Part shown: positions 43,846 through 52,636 of the stretch, in pieces
Layout of the letters: every line of letters starts with the position of its first letter
How positions within the stretch are numbered: the stretch's first letter is position 1
Source: Curvibacter sp. AEP1-3
GTDB taxonomy: Bacteria > Pseudomonadota > Gammaproteobacteria > Burkholderiales > Burkholderiaceae_C
DNA length: 64,000 nt
NCBI RefSeq assembly: GCF_002163715.1
Contig: NZ_CP015698.1
Span: 3,388,201-3,452,200 of the forward strand
Reading direction: 5' to 3'
Made by a program: the position numbers and the translations under genes
The notes under the pieces: model-generated
Database searches by the model: none
The model's input: only the letters and a program-made list of their open reading frames with translations
Told to the model about the DNA's origin: nothing

Positions 43846-45322
43846 CGATGCGCAAGCGCTCCATGCGATAACGTATTTGGCGCAGGCTGATTCCCAAGCG
43901 CTGGGCCGCAGCAGTGCGGTTGAAACGTGTTTCTGTCAGTACGCGAACCAGAATGTCGCGCTCTTGGGCGTCCAGATGGCTTTGCAGGTCGTTGGGTATG
44001 GCCAGTGGTGCAGGCGCTGTTGCCAGTTCATTCATGACATCTGTTTGCGCCTGGATGTCTGCGATCGCTGAATTTGCTACGGCCGGTTCTTGTGTGGGCA
44101 AAAGTACTGCAGGTGTGGAGTCCGCGTAGGTGGCATCCATTTCCAGGGCGAAGCCATCCGATAGAGCCATGGCTCTGTGCAACAGGTTCTCCAGTTCCCT
44201 GACATTGCCTTTAAGTGGATGCAGCTTCAGTTGCTCCAGCATGGAGGCAGAAATCGCCGGTACAGGGCTACCGGTTTCAGCGCATATACGTTGGAGGATC
44301 GCCCTGCACAAAGCCTCCAGGTCGTCTTTGCGCTCGCGCAAAGGTGGAAGGTGGATATCGATGACATTCAGTCGGTAATAGAGGTCTTGACGGAACGTGT
44401 TGGCCGCGACTTCTGCCGCCAGGTCTTTGTGTGTGGCACTGACCAACCGCACATCGACAGCTTCCTCCGCATTGCTTCCCAAGGGGCGGATTTTTCTCTC
44501 TTGAATGGCACGCAGAAGTTTCGCTTGCATGGCTAGAGGGAGATCGCCGATTTCGTCCAGAAACAAAGTCCCCCCGTGCGCCGCTTGGAAGAAGCCGGTT
44601 CTGTCTTGCGTCGCACCGGTGTAGGCGCCCTTTTTGGCGCCAAAGAACTCCGCTTCCAACAAGGCTTCGGGGATCGCACTGCAGTTCACAGCAACCCACG
44701 GCCCTTGAGCCCGGTGGCTATTCGCGTGCAGAGCTCTGGCCGCTAACTCTTTACCCGTACCGGACTCGCCCCGAATCAGCACGGGAGCCATACTGCGTGC
44801 CACCTTGGCAATGCGTTCCTTGACCGCGAGCATGGCTACAGAGGAACCCGCCATCAACTCCAATGCGGATGCAGCGGTCGAGCTGGCTGCCACACTCGCG
44901 ACTGCTTTAGCGCTTGTAGTCGCTGCGTCTAATCCACGGCTGTCGCTAAGCGCCGATGCGACTGCAGTCCGGAACTGCTTCAAATCGACTGGCTTTGTCA
45001 GGTAGTCAAAGGCGCCAGCTTTCAAGGACTCGACGGCATTTTCGGCTGATCCGTAGGCCGTAATCACCATGCAGCGCTCGCCCCGGAATTGAAGACGCAG
45101 GTTCTTCAGAATATCAATACCCATGCCGTCAGGTAGACGCATGTCAGTAATGACCAGGTCATAGGTCTGACGCGCCAAGGCTTCCAGCGCTTCCTGCACG
45201 GATGCGGCGGTGTCGACTTGATGGCCTTCCCGTAGAAGGGTCAGTTCATAGAGCGTGCGCAGATCCGGTTCGTCGTCAATCACCAGGATCTTTGAGGCGC
45301 TCAATACAGGGAGGCTTGCCAT
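43811..45322 (-). CDS. pilR: Sigma-54-dependent response regulator, PilR-like
   Basis: NtrC-family activator, probably of type IV pilus genes. Domains: receiver (residues 10-125) with phospho-acceptor Asp60 in LVITDMRLPDG; AAA+ domain with Walker A GESGTGKE, the sigma-54 loop GAYTGA (Tyr variant of GAFTGA) and LFLDEIGDLP; and a C-terminal Fis-type helix-turn-helix (RFNRTAAAQRLGISLRQIRYRMERL). Length is 503 residues. The start overlaps the end of the pilS-like gene, so the two are translationally coupled. PilA and other pilus genes are not in the window. Confidence 0.92.
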   Translation of the reverse strand: MASLPVLSASKILVIDDEPDLRTLYELTLLREGHQVDTAASVQEALEALARQTYDLVITDMRLPDGMGIDILKNLRLQFRGERCMVITAYGSAENAVESLKAGAFDYLTKPVDLKQFRTAVASALSDSRGLDAATTSAKAVASVAASSTAASALELMAGSSVAMLAVKERIAKVARSMAPVLIRGESGTGKELAARALHANSHRAQGPWVAVNCSAIPEALLEAEFFGAKKGAYTGATQDRTGFFQAAHGGTLFLDEIGDLPLAMQAKLLRAIQERKIRPLGSNAEEAVDVRLVSATHKDLAAEVAANTFRQDLYYRLNVIDIHLPPLRERKDDLEALCRAILQRICAETGSPVPAISASMLEQLKLHPLKGNVRELENLLHRAMALSDGFALEMDATYADSTPAVLLPTQEPAVANSAIADIQAQTDVMNELATAPAPLAIPNDLQSHLDAQERDILVRVLTETRFNRTAAAQRLGISLRQIRYRMERLRIDVPGEDRDKTP

Positions 45323-47040
45323 GGTGTGTTGTGGTCGCTTTCAGCGCTTATGGAAGATGTCAATCTTGTCAGGGTCAGCATGAATTCGTTGCCCTCATGC
45401 AGTTGGCTGTCACGTATCCGGGTATTGCGTTGGTAGGTCAGTGTCGCGCTGTGTCGCTCGCACAGCTCGCGGGAAATATACAAGCCGAGGCCGCTGGAGC
45501 GGCTCTCCGACGAGAAGAAGGGTTCAAAAAGATGCCGTTCCACTGTCTGGTCCATGCGTGCACCATCACTCCAGACGGACACCAATGCGACCTCATCGCC
45601 ATAGGCCACTGTGATTTGAATGGCCTCCAAGTGGCGACTGGCATAGCGGTGCGCGTTGTCCAGCAAATTGACCATGACTTGCCGCAAATGATCATGGTCA
45701 AACCGGACAGAATGCACTGCTGGATCAATCTCAAATCCGATCATTCCGGCCTGACCATGTTGTTGGGCCCAGTCTCGCGCGATTTTGTACACCGCTTCAC
45801 TCAGGCCGTGCAGGGCATCGCGCTCACTAAAGTTGGCGCCGCGTGCCCGGGCGACGTTCAGGATGTCATCCACGATTTTTTCAAGTCTTTTTGCGTTCTG
45901 CCCGACCATATTCGTCAAGCGAAGCTGCTTCGGGTCACTCAAATCCTCTGCGAGTAATGCGTTGGCCTGCGCAATCGCCGCCAAAGGATTGCGGATTTCA
46001 TGGGCTACCGCGGTGGACATGCGACCCATACTGGCCAATTTTTCGGTGCGTAATCGGGCCTCCGCTTGGCGTTGGTCTTGCAGGAACAAGACGCACAGGC
46101 TGTCTTCCCCGATACCTTGGGGCGCTGCCAGCCGGGTTCGGGCCAGAACCTTTAATGGCGCGCTTCCTTCATGCTGCAGTGAGACTTCCGCTTCTTGCTG
46201 TTGGCCACTGCCCAGGCTGAGCCTGCTTAAATGCAGGAGAGGCCTCCACGCGGGGTCAGCCTTGAGATCGAACACTGCTGCGCGCAGGCGGTCCTCATCG
46301 CCCAGCAACGCGCGTGCTGCGGGGTTGGCTGCACGTACGATGCCGCCCTGGTCCACGATCATCACGCCCTCCGGCAGGGCTTCGATCACCAGTTCATTCA
46401 CCTCCCGCTGAATGGTGGCCGCCAACTGGCTTTGCCGTGCCCGCTTGCCTTCATTGGCCAGTCGTGTTGCCAATTGGTTCGCCAGAAAGGCAATCGCGAA
46501 ATAACCTACGCCACTGAGTCCGGCTTGGACGAACGAGGCCGGATTGTCTTGATCGCTGCGAATCTGGGTCCAGACTGCACCACCCAAAAGCAACATGGTC
46601 ACGCCGGCAGCGGTCCCCAATGCCAAACGCAGGGACCCCAAAACTGAAGCCAGCAGCACCGGTAAGGCAAACAAAGGGGTGTAGTTGAGACTGTTCCCGT
46701 GAAGCCATTGCAATGCCGAGAACGCCAGCACGTCAATGCCAATTAGCACGCCCCAAGAGCGCGTAAACGCCGCGCCCAAGGGGCGGGGGCGCAAATGAAG
46801 TCGGGTAGCTAGCGTGCCCAAAAAATAGGCAATGCACACTGCCAGCAAGGTTTTGCTATGGGCCGGGCCGGTCGCATAAAGCGTGATTTGAAGTAGTACC
46901 AGCACTACGCCCAAGACCAGGCGTGCGGTCATGAATGCCTGCCACAGCCGTTTGAAGTCCCCCTGGTCTTCTGCGGGCCCGGGAACGGCTTCCAGCGCCG
47001 ATGCACCGAACCAAGAGTGCTCCCCTTGCTCCTGCTGCAT
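45301..47040 (-). CDS. pilS: Sensor histidine kinase, PilS-like
   Basis: Membrane kinase partner of the downstream regulator. The 579 residues contain about six N-terminal membrane helices (residues 35-200), a PAS domain (LPEGVMIVDQGGIVRAANPAARALLG), an H-box AVAHEIRNPLAAIAQ with the phospho-His, an N-box HLRQVMVNLLDNAHRYA, and a G-box SSGLGLYISRELCE. This topology matches PilS, which senses pilin levels in the membrane. It starts one base into the stop of the small zinc-motif gene upstream. Confidence 0.9.
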   Translation of the reverse strand: MQQEQGEHSWFGASALEAVPGPAEDQGDFKRLWQAFMTARLVLGVVLVLLQITLYATGPAHSKTLLAVCIAYFLGTLATRLHLRPRPLGAAFTRSWGVLIGIDVLAFSALQWLHGNSLNYTPLFALPVLLASVLGSLRLALGTAAGVTMLLLGGAVWTQIRSDQDNPASFVQAGLSGVGYFAIAFLANQLATRLANEGKRARQSQLAATIQREVNELVIEALPEGVMIVDQGGIVRAANPAARALLGDEDRLRAAVFDLKADPAWRPLLHLSRLSLGSGQQQEAEVSLQHEGSAPLKVLARTRLAAPQGIGEDSLCVLFLQDQRQAEARLRTEKLASMGRMSTAVAHEIRNPLAAIAQANALLAEDLSDPKQLRLTNMVGQNAKRLEKIVDDILNVARARGANFSERDALHGLSEAVYKIARDWAQQHGQAGMIGFEIDPAVHSVRFDHDHLRQVMVNLLDNAHRYASRHLEAIQITVAYGDEVALVSVWSDGARMDQTVERHLFEPFFSSESRSSGLGLYISRELCERHSATLTYQRNTRIRDSQLHEGNEFMLTLTRLTSSISAESDHNTPWQASLY

Positions 47041-47270
47041 CAGTGTTCAGCCAACGAGCGGTGTCCGTCGGTGCAGTAGCGCCCGCGCGTGCCCGCAACC
47101 ATATCGGAGAACGGCATATGCAGTCCGCAGTGCGTGCAGGCATGCATCTCCACCGTCTTAGAAACAGGCTCTGCCTGCTCTTGCGTCTGCGGGCTGTCAG
47201 GCACACGGAGCTTGCTGCGGATCCTCCACAACACCGCTAAAACAATCAGAAGTAACAAGAGGTACTTCAC
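47040..47270 (-). CDS. PP0621-like small membrane protein with Cys motif
   Basis: A 76-residue protein with one N-terminal membrane helix (KYLLLLLIVLAVLWRIRSKL) and a C-terminal Cys/His motif (HACTHCGLHMPFSDMV, then GRYCTDGHR) likely to bind zinc. The GTG start at 47270 overlaps the upstream gene's stop (GTGA). It is recognised as the conserved small gene usually found between the ccsA-like gene and pilS in Burkholderiales. Function unknown; the constant linkage suggests a role with PilS or cytochrome assembly. Confidence 0.82.
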   Translation of the reverse strand: MKYLLLLLIVLAVLWRIRSKLRVPDSPQTQEQAEPVSKTVEMHACTHCGLHMPFSDMVAGTRGRYCTDGHRSLAEH

Positions 47271-48070
47271 GTGGACCGTCCCAGTAGAACTTCCAGCACG
47301 AAGCGCGAGCCGATATAGCCCAAAAGCAGCAGCACGGAGCCTGTGTAAAGCACAGCCACGGCGCGTTTGCCGCGCCAGCCGAAGCGTGCCCGGCCCAATA
47401 GCAAGATGGCGAATGTGACCCACGACAGAACAGAAAACACCGTCTTGTGATCCCAATGCCAAGCATGGCCTTGGCCGTACACCACATCGCCGAACACATA
47501 ACCCATGACCAAGGTGGCTGTCAGCAAAACAAAGCCTGCACCCACAAACCGGTAGGTGAGCCGCTCCAGTGTCAATAAGGGCAAGCCGCTGTGTGGATCA
47601 GCCGCTTGGCGGATGCGTGCCTCTGCACGCCCCATGAGCCATGCATGCACGACTGCGGTGCCAAATAGTCCATAGCTTGCAACACCGAAGGCCAAATGTG
47701 TGGGCAACCATATGGACGCGCTACTGGATAGCGTCGATCCCGGAAAGATGCAGGCCAACACGACCGCCACCGCACCTACTGCAGACAAGGCCCACCGCGT
47801 CTGCAGTTGTGGGTAAATTTGGCTCTCAATGGCATACACCGCGGCCACCACCCATGCGGTCATCGACAGAGCCGGTGCAAAACCGAATTTCGTAGGGGGT
47901 AGCAACAGTCCCCAAGCCAGCACCGCCCCGTGCAGAAACCATGCCAGTGCGACCCATCCTCGTGCTGCGGCGGATGACAGGTGGGTAGCCCGCAAGGCAG
48001 GCCACGCATACGCGCAGGCCGCCAAAACCGACAACGCTAAGCTGGTGGAAGACGCACTGGCTAAAATCAT
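47267..48070 (-). CDS. CcsA/YpjD-like cytochrome c assembly family membrane protein
   Basis: A 267-residue protein with about eight membrane helices. The late segment GHAWHWDHKTVFSVLSWVTFAILL corresponds to the conserved Trp/His region of the CcmC/CcsA family, which handles haem. Its short form resembles E. coli YpjD rather than a full CcsA, so a direct role in cytochrome c maturation is uncertain. The ATG at 48070 was chosen. It is divergent from ffh with 78 bases between, the same arrangement as in many beta- and gammaproteobacteria. Confidence 0.85.
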   Translation of the reverse strand: MILASASSTSLALSVLAACAYAWPALRATHLSSAAARGWVALAWFLHGAVLAWGLLLPPTKFGFAPALSMTAWVVAAVYAIESQIYPQLQTRWALSAVGAVAVVLACIFPGSTLSSSASIWLPTHLAFGVASYGLFGTAVVHAWLMGRAEARIRQAADPHSGLPLLTLERLTYRFVGAGFVLLTATLVMGYVFGDVVYGQGHAWHWDHKTVFSVLSWVTFAILLLGRARFGWRGKRAVAVLYTGSVLLLLGYIGSRFVLEVLLGRST

Positions 48071-48148
48071 GTGCACAGTTTAGCGTTTTGCTCCCTGCCG
48101 GCACTGTCCGGCTCACACCGCAGGTTGCGCCTGCCGGAATACTTCAAT

Positions 48149-49513
48149 ATGGCCTCCGCTCTTACCGACAAACTATCCCGCCTCGTTAAAGACCTGCGAG
48201 GCCAGGGGCGTATCACCGAGTCCAACGTCACCGACATGCTGCGCGAAGTGCGCATGGCGCTGCTGGAGGCCGACGTGGCCCTCCCGGTGGTGCGCGACTT
48301 TATTGCCCGGGTGAAAGAAAAAGCGCTGGGCCAGGAAGTACTGGGCTCCCTGCAGCCCGGCCAGGTGCTGGTGAGCATCGTTAACCGCGAGCTGGCTGCC
48401 ACCATGGGTGAAGGCGTGAGCGACATCAACCTCGCGGCCCAACCACCCGCCGTCATCCTGATGTCGGGCTTGCAGGGTGCGGGTAAAACCACCACCACCG
48501 GCAAGCTGGCCAAGCACCTGATTGAAAAGCGCAAAAAGAAAGTACTGACCGTGTCCGGCGACGTGTACCGTCCCGCGGCGATCGAACAGCTCAAAACCGT
48601 GACCGCCCAAGCCGGTGCGGAGTGGTTCCCCTCCACCCCGGACCAGAATCCGGTAGACATCGGCCGTGCCGCGCTGGACTACGCCAAAAAGCACTTCTTT
48701 GATGTGCTGCTGGTCGACACCGCAGGTCGCCTGGCGATTGACGAAGCCTTGATGCTGGAAATCAAAAACTTGCATGCAGCGTTGAACCCGGTTGAAACCC
48801 TGTTTGTGGTGGACGCCATGCAAGGTCAGGACGCGGTCAACACCGCCAAGGCCTTCAAGGAAGCGCTGCCACTGACCGGCATCATCCTCACCAAGACCGA
48901 TGGTGATTCGCGTGGCGGTGCCGCACTCTCAGTGCGCCAGATCACCGGCGCACCCATCAAGTTCGCCGGTACCAGCGAAAAACTCGATGGTCTGGAGGTG
49001 TTCGACGCCGAGCGCCATGCGGGCCGCATTCTGGGCATGGGCGACATCGTGGCGCTGGTGGAGCAAGTCACTGCCGGGGTGGACATCGAGGCTGCCAAGA
49101 AGTTGGCTGAAAAGGTCAAGAGCGGTGGCGGCTTCGACCTGAACGACTTTTTGGCCCAGATCCAACAGATGAAGCAAATGGGGGGCCTCTCCAGCCTGAT
49201 GGACAAGCTGCCTGCGGCCATGGCGGCCAAGGCCGGTCAGGTGGACATGGACAAGGCGGAGAAAGACATCAAGCGCAAGGAAGGCATCATCCACAGCATG
49301 ACGCCGCTGGAGCGCCGCAAGCCCGAACTCATCAAAGCAACGCGCAAGCGCCGTATCGCCGCCGGTGCGGGTGTGCACGTGCAGGAAGTCAACCGCATGC
49401 TCAAGGAGTTTGAGCAAATGCAAGAGATGATGAAGAAGATGAAGGGCGGCGGCATGATGAAGATGATGAAGCGGCTGGGAGGCATGAAAGGCATGCCCAA
49501 AATGCCCTTCTGA
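48149..49513 (+). CDS. ffh: Signal recognition particle protein Ffh
   Basis: GTPase that binds 4.5S RNA and signal sequences and delivers nascent membrane proteins to FtsY. The 454-residue protein has an N domain, the G domain with P-loop GLQGAGKTTTTGKLA near residue 107, DTAGRLAID and TKTDGDSRGGAAL. The Met-rich M domain at the C-terminus includes SMTPLERRKPELI, RKRRIAAGAG and a tail rich in MMKKMKGGGMMKM. The ATG at 48149 was chosen by homology (MASALTDKLSRLVKDLRGQG). Confidence 0.98.
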   Translation: MASALTDKLSRLVKDLRGQGRITESNVTDMLREVRMALLEADVALPVVRDFIARVKEKALGQEVLGSLQPGQVLVSIVNRELAATMGEGVSDINLAAQPPAVILMSGLQGAGKTTTTGKLAKHLIEKRKKKVLTVSGDVYRPAAIEQLKTVTAQAGAEWFPSTPDQNPVDIGRAALDYAKKHFFDVLLVDTAGRLAIDEALMLEIKNLHAALNPVETLFVVDAMQGQDAVNTAKAFKEALPLTGIILTKTDGDSRGGAALSVRQITGAPIKFAGTSEKLDGLEVFDAERHAGRILGMGDIVALVEQVTAGVDIEAAKKLAEKVKSGGGFDLNDFLAQIQQMKQMGGLSSLMDKLPAAMAAKAGQVDMDKAEKDIKRKEGIIHSMTPLERRKPELIKATRKRRIAAGAGVHVQEVNRMLKEFEQMQEMMKKMKGGGMMKMMKRLGGMKGMPKMPF

Positions 49514-50412
49514 TGTCTGAGCAAACACCGCAACAAATCCTCAAAGGCATAGGCCTAGCCGTCTTGGCCATGGCCTGTTTTGCCACCCTGGACACCACCA
49601 CCAAATGGGTGTCGCTCAGCGCGCCGCTCATGGTGGCCATGTTCTTCCGTTATGCATTTCAGGCGGTTGCCACCACCGCCATTGAGCTGCCACGCCAAGG
49701 GCGCGCTTTGCTCCAAACCGAGCATTTGGGTTTGCACCTGCTGCGCGGCGGTTTGTTGCTGGCCACTAGCATGTTTGCATTCCTGAGTCTCAAACACATG
49801 CCGGTGGGCGAGTTCACCGCCATCGTGCTGCTGACCCCGCTCATCGTGACGCTGCTGGCCGCCCGCATGCTGCATGAAAAGGTGTCGCGCCTGCGCCTGT
49901 TGCTGGTGGCCGGCGGGTTTGCTGGCACTTTGGCCATCGTGCGGCCCAAGGGTGCAGACTTCAATTGGGCGCTGCTTTTTCCGGTGTGCGTGGTGCTGGC
50001 CAATGCGGGCTTTCAGCTGCTCACCAGCCGCATGGCCCGGACAGAAGACCCGATGACCATGCAGTTCTACACCGGCTGGACCGGAGCGCTGGTGGCGGCT
50101 GTGGCATTGCCATTTGCCTGGGAGCCGATCTCCTCGTCAGCCGTATGGGGTGGGCTACTGTTGATGGGTTTTTTGGGCAGCCTAGGACACTTCATTTTCA
50201 TCCAGGCCTTCAAGCGCGCACCGGCTTCGATCCTTATGCCCTATATGTACGCCCAGATTGCCTTTGCCATGCTGGGGGGCTGGTTGATGTTCTCACACGT
50301 CCCTGACCACTGGACGCTGGCCGGTATGGGATTGATCGCTGTCTGTGGTGCGGCAGGGGCGTGGCTCACGGCTCATGAGAGCCGCGCTGCGGCAGAAGCG
50401 CTGGAGCACTAA
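49513..50412 (+). CDS. EamA/DMT-family transporter
   Basis: A 299-residue membrane protein with about ten helices in two EamA repeats (first from ILKGIGLAVLAMACFATLD, second from ADFNWALLFPVCVVLANAGF). The substrate is unknown; DMT proteins export metabolites or amino acids. The start overlaps the ffh stop by one base, although a functional link to protein targeting is not expected. Confidence 0.9.
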   Translation: MSEQTPQQILKGIGLAVLAMACFATLDTTTKWVSLSAPLMVAMFFRYAFQAVATTAIELPRQGRALLQTEHLGLHLLRGGLLLATSMFAFLSLKHMPVGEFTAIVLLTPLIVTLLAARMLHEKVSRLRLLLVAGGFAGTLAIVRPKGADFNWALLFPVCVVLANAGFQLLTSRMARTEDPMTMQFYTGWTGALVAAVALPFAWEPISSSAVWGGLLLMGFLGSLGHFIFIQAFKRAPASILMPYMYAQIAFAMLGGWLMFSHVPDHWTLAGMGLIAVCGAAGAWLTAHESRAAAEALEH

Positions 50413-50484
50413 AAGGCTCCACGGCGCGGACGGTCAATTTTGGTCCAAATATGTTGGGGCATGAATACAGGGGTGCCTTGCATG

Positions 50485-50517
50485 ATTAGGTCCCTTGGCC
50501 TTCTTTGCGGACCTAAT
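50485..50517 (+). other. Inverted repeat between the EamA and M48 genes
   Basis: ATTAGGTCC (50485-50493) and GGACCTAAT (50509-50517) are perfect complements around a 15-base loop. There is no T-tract, so a terminator role is doubtful. An operator or RNA structure is possible. Confidence 0.5.
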
Positions 50518-50643
50518 GCGGATTATTCCTTCGCGTCCTTAGCGGTTTTGTTGCCCGGTTAGCTGGATATGATCTTGCTGCTGAGCCGGGTAAACCTGCC
50601 GAACAGGTTCCAGAAACAGACAGTAAAAATGAGGGAGAAGATG

Positions 50644-51831
50644 ATGGATGAGTTGGTATATCCGCGAGAACGTGTGCTTGGGAAGATCACCTTGGTGCTT
50701 GGCATCGTTGCTTGGCTGCTTATTCTTGTGGGCACGTTTGGCTTGGCCTTGATTTATGTGCTTTTGGGGTTTATTGCTTATGTATTTGCACAGTCTGCGT
50801 GGGTGGCTGCAGTACGCGGCACTGCCGTGCAAATCACTGAAGAGCAATTTCCGGATCTACATGCTAGATTCAAAGATTGCTGCGAAAAGCTGCATATAGA
50901 TGCAGTGCCTGAGGCTTACTTGTTGAATGGGAACGGTATTTTCAATGCCTTCGCCACTCGGTTCTTCGGACGCAATTTCGTAATTCTTTATTCCGATGTT
51001 GTAGATACTTTTGAAGTTGAGCCAGACAGCATCAACTTCTATATCGGACATGAGCTAGGGCACATAAGGCTAAAGCATCTGACGGGTCAACTTTGGCGTC
51101 TGCCTATGATGTGGCTTCCTTTACTGGGCGCTGCCTATTCACGCGCTAAAGAGTACTCGTGCGACCTCCATGGTCGAGCCTGTTGTGAAAGCGCTGAGAC
51201 AGCTGCCAGGGCGTTGATTGTCTTGGGTGCAGGTCCTATTCGGGTCAAGACGACCGATATCAATGCGTACACGCAGCAGGTCGTCAATGCTGCTGGGTTT
51301 TGGTCTTCATTTCATGAAATCGTCAATGGGTATCCATGGCTGACGAAGCGTGTCTGGCGCATAAAGACACCGGATCGGACATTGCCTAAACGCAATCCGT
51401 TTGCTTACTTCTTGGGGCTCTTCGTCCCGTATGGCGGGGCAGCTGGTGGTGGTTCGGGATTTCTCATTTTGGTGGCCATTCTTGGGGTCATGGCCGCAGT
51501 GGCTCTACCGGCATATCAGGAATACACGAACAAAGCAGTCGTGAGTCAGGCTTGGATTCAGTCTGCTCCAACGCGAAATCAGTTGGCAGCCTTTTATGGG
51601 CAACACCAGAAAGTTCCTACCTTTCGCGAAGCGGGCCTGGAAGAAACCTTGCCAGATGGAAGGCGCATGGGTATCAATTCCGAAAGCATGATCGTCGACG
51701 TGCCGACAAAAGCAGGGACCCTTTTGTTGGTTCCCAAAGTCGCACCAGATGAAGCAAACGGCATTGCATGGACTTGTGAGGCTGGTGAAGGGATGAAACC
51801 CGCGGCACTCCCCTTATCCTGCTCGAACTAA
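50644..51831 (+). CDS. M48-family metalloprotease fused to a type IV pilin-like domain
   Basis: A 395-residue protein. Two N-terminal membrane helices (residues 14-55) are followed by an M48 peptidase domain with HELGH at residues 136-140 and a probable third ligand Glu170 (KEYSCD). From residue ~271, the sequence GFLILVAILGVMAAVALPAY and EYTNKAVVSQAW closely matches the N-terminal helix of type IV pilins. The end has a pilin-like Cys pair (AWTCEA, Cys378; LPLSC, Cys393). The pilin Glu5 is replaced by Val and the helix is internal, so normal prepilin processing is unlikely. ATG 50644 lies six bases after GGGAG. Codon use looks more AT-rich than its neighbours. Substrate unknown. Confidence 0.85.
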   Translation: MDELVYPRERVLGKITLVLGIVAWLLILVGTFGLALIYVLLGFIAYVFAQSAWVAAVRGTAVQITEEQFPDLHARFKDCCEKLHIDAVPEAYLLNGNGIFNAFATRFFGRNFVILYSDVVDTFEVEPDSINFYIGHELGHIRLKHLTGQLWRLPMMWLPLLGAAYSRAKEYSCDLHGRACCESAETAARALIVLGAGPIRVKTTDINAYTQQVVNAAGFWSSFHEIVNGYPWLTKRVWRIKTPDRTLPKRNPFAYFLGLFVPYGGAAGGGSGFLILVAILGVMAAVALPAYQEYTNKAVVSQAWIQSAPTRNQLAAFYGQHQKVPTFREAGLEETLPDGRRMGINSESMIVDVPTKAGTLLLVPKVAPDEANGIAWTCEAGEGMKPAALPLSCSN

Positions 51832-52021
51832 CCAGTTCATTGGTTCGGCGGATGAAAAGCCCCCCTGGTTTCTATCAATTCGTTAGGTCACAAAAGTTGC
51901 AACCAATGGCCGGCCTAGGTTGTTTAGCTGCCAGCGAGATATAGAGGGCGATTAAAGCTGAGGGTCGCAGCGGCTTTAAAAGTGCTACGAGCTATTTCCC
52001 CAACGAGGGTTTTCGAAGCAA

Positions 52022-52070
52022 GTTTTCAACTTACAATTTTCTCGCGGTTTATCAAAAGCCGTTTTCAACT
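52022..52070 (+). repeat. Direct repeat GTTTTCAACT upstream of the DUF3015 gene
   Basis: Two identical ten-base copies at 52022-52031 and 52061-52070, 39 bases apart, flanking a TACAAT (52032-52037) that could be a -10 element. Possible regulator sites. The rest of 51832-52097 shows no gene. Confidence 0.4.
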
Positions 52071-52097
52071 CAACGTTCAATATTGCAGGGAGAAAGC

Positions 52098-52583
52098 ATG
52101 AAGAAGTTTGTTATTGCCGGTTTGTTGCTGGCTGCATCTGGTCTCACTTTGGCTGCTGGCGCACAGGGCTCCGGTCCAAGCCCATACACCGAGTGCGGTA
52201 TCGGTGCATCAATTTTCAAGGATACGGATTGGGCTGCTGCTACTTCAAACGTGACATGGGATCTGGGTACCACCGCTTTGTCTTCCGCATCTTATTCTCC
52301 TGAGATGTGCTCCCCCAAGAAGGTCAAAGCAGCTATGTTGATTCGCGACAACTATGCCCAGATTTCTGAAGAAATCGCTCGCGGTCAAGGCGATCATTTG
52401 AGCGCTGCACTTGAAGTGTTTGGCTGCAGTGCAGTAGCTCAGCCCGTAGCGGCCACCCAAGTGCGCGGTGAGTTTGGGCGCATGGTATCGACCTCTTCTT
52501 ACGGCGGTCAGAGCCAAATCCAGAAGGCTGGCCAAATGTATCAAGTCATCCAGTCAGCTGCCCAAGGCCGTTGCGGCGCTTGA
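52098..52583 (+). CDS. DUF3015-family secreted protein
   Basis: A 161-residue exported protein with a signal peptide (MKKFVIAGLLLAASGLTLAAGA). It has the conserved YTECGIGASIF, TWDLGTTALSSASYSPEMC and NYAQISEEIARGQGDHLSALEVFGC-type segments of the DUF3015 family, with Cys residues that may form periplasmic disulfides. AGGGAGAAAGC precedes the ATG. A DUF4105 gene follows on the same strand; I believe the two families are often neighbours. Function unknown. Confidence 0.88.
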   Translation: MKKFVIAGLLLAASGLTLAAGAQGSGPSPYTECGIGASIFKDTDWAAATSNVTWDLGTTALSSASYSPEMCSPKKVKAAMLIRDNYAQISEEIARGQGDHLSAALEVFGCSAVAQPVAATQVRGEFGRMVSTSSYGGQSQIQKAGQMYQVIQSAAQGRCGA

Positions 52584-52605
52584 TGCCTTTGCGATCTCTT
52601 GAAAT

Positions 52606-52627
52606 AGCCCCTTCGGGGGCTTTTTTT
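52606..52627 (+). terminator. Terminator after the DUF3015 gene
   Basis: AGCCCC-TTCG-GGGGCT followed by seven T. A strong intrinsic terminator lying just before the DUF4105 gene start. Confidence 0.9.
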
Positions 52628-52636
52628 CGTCTGCAG

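Noticed and set aside
50485..50517. Intrinsic terminator after the EamA gene
   Set aside because: The stem is good, but no T-tract follows on either strand, so it is listed only as an inverted repeat.
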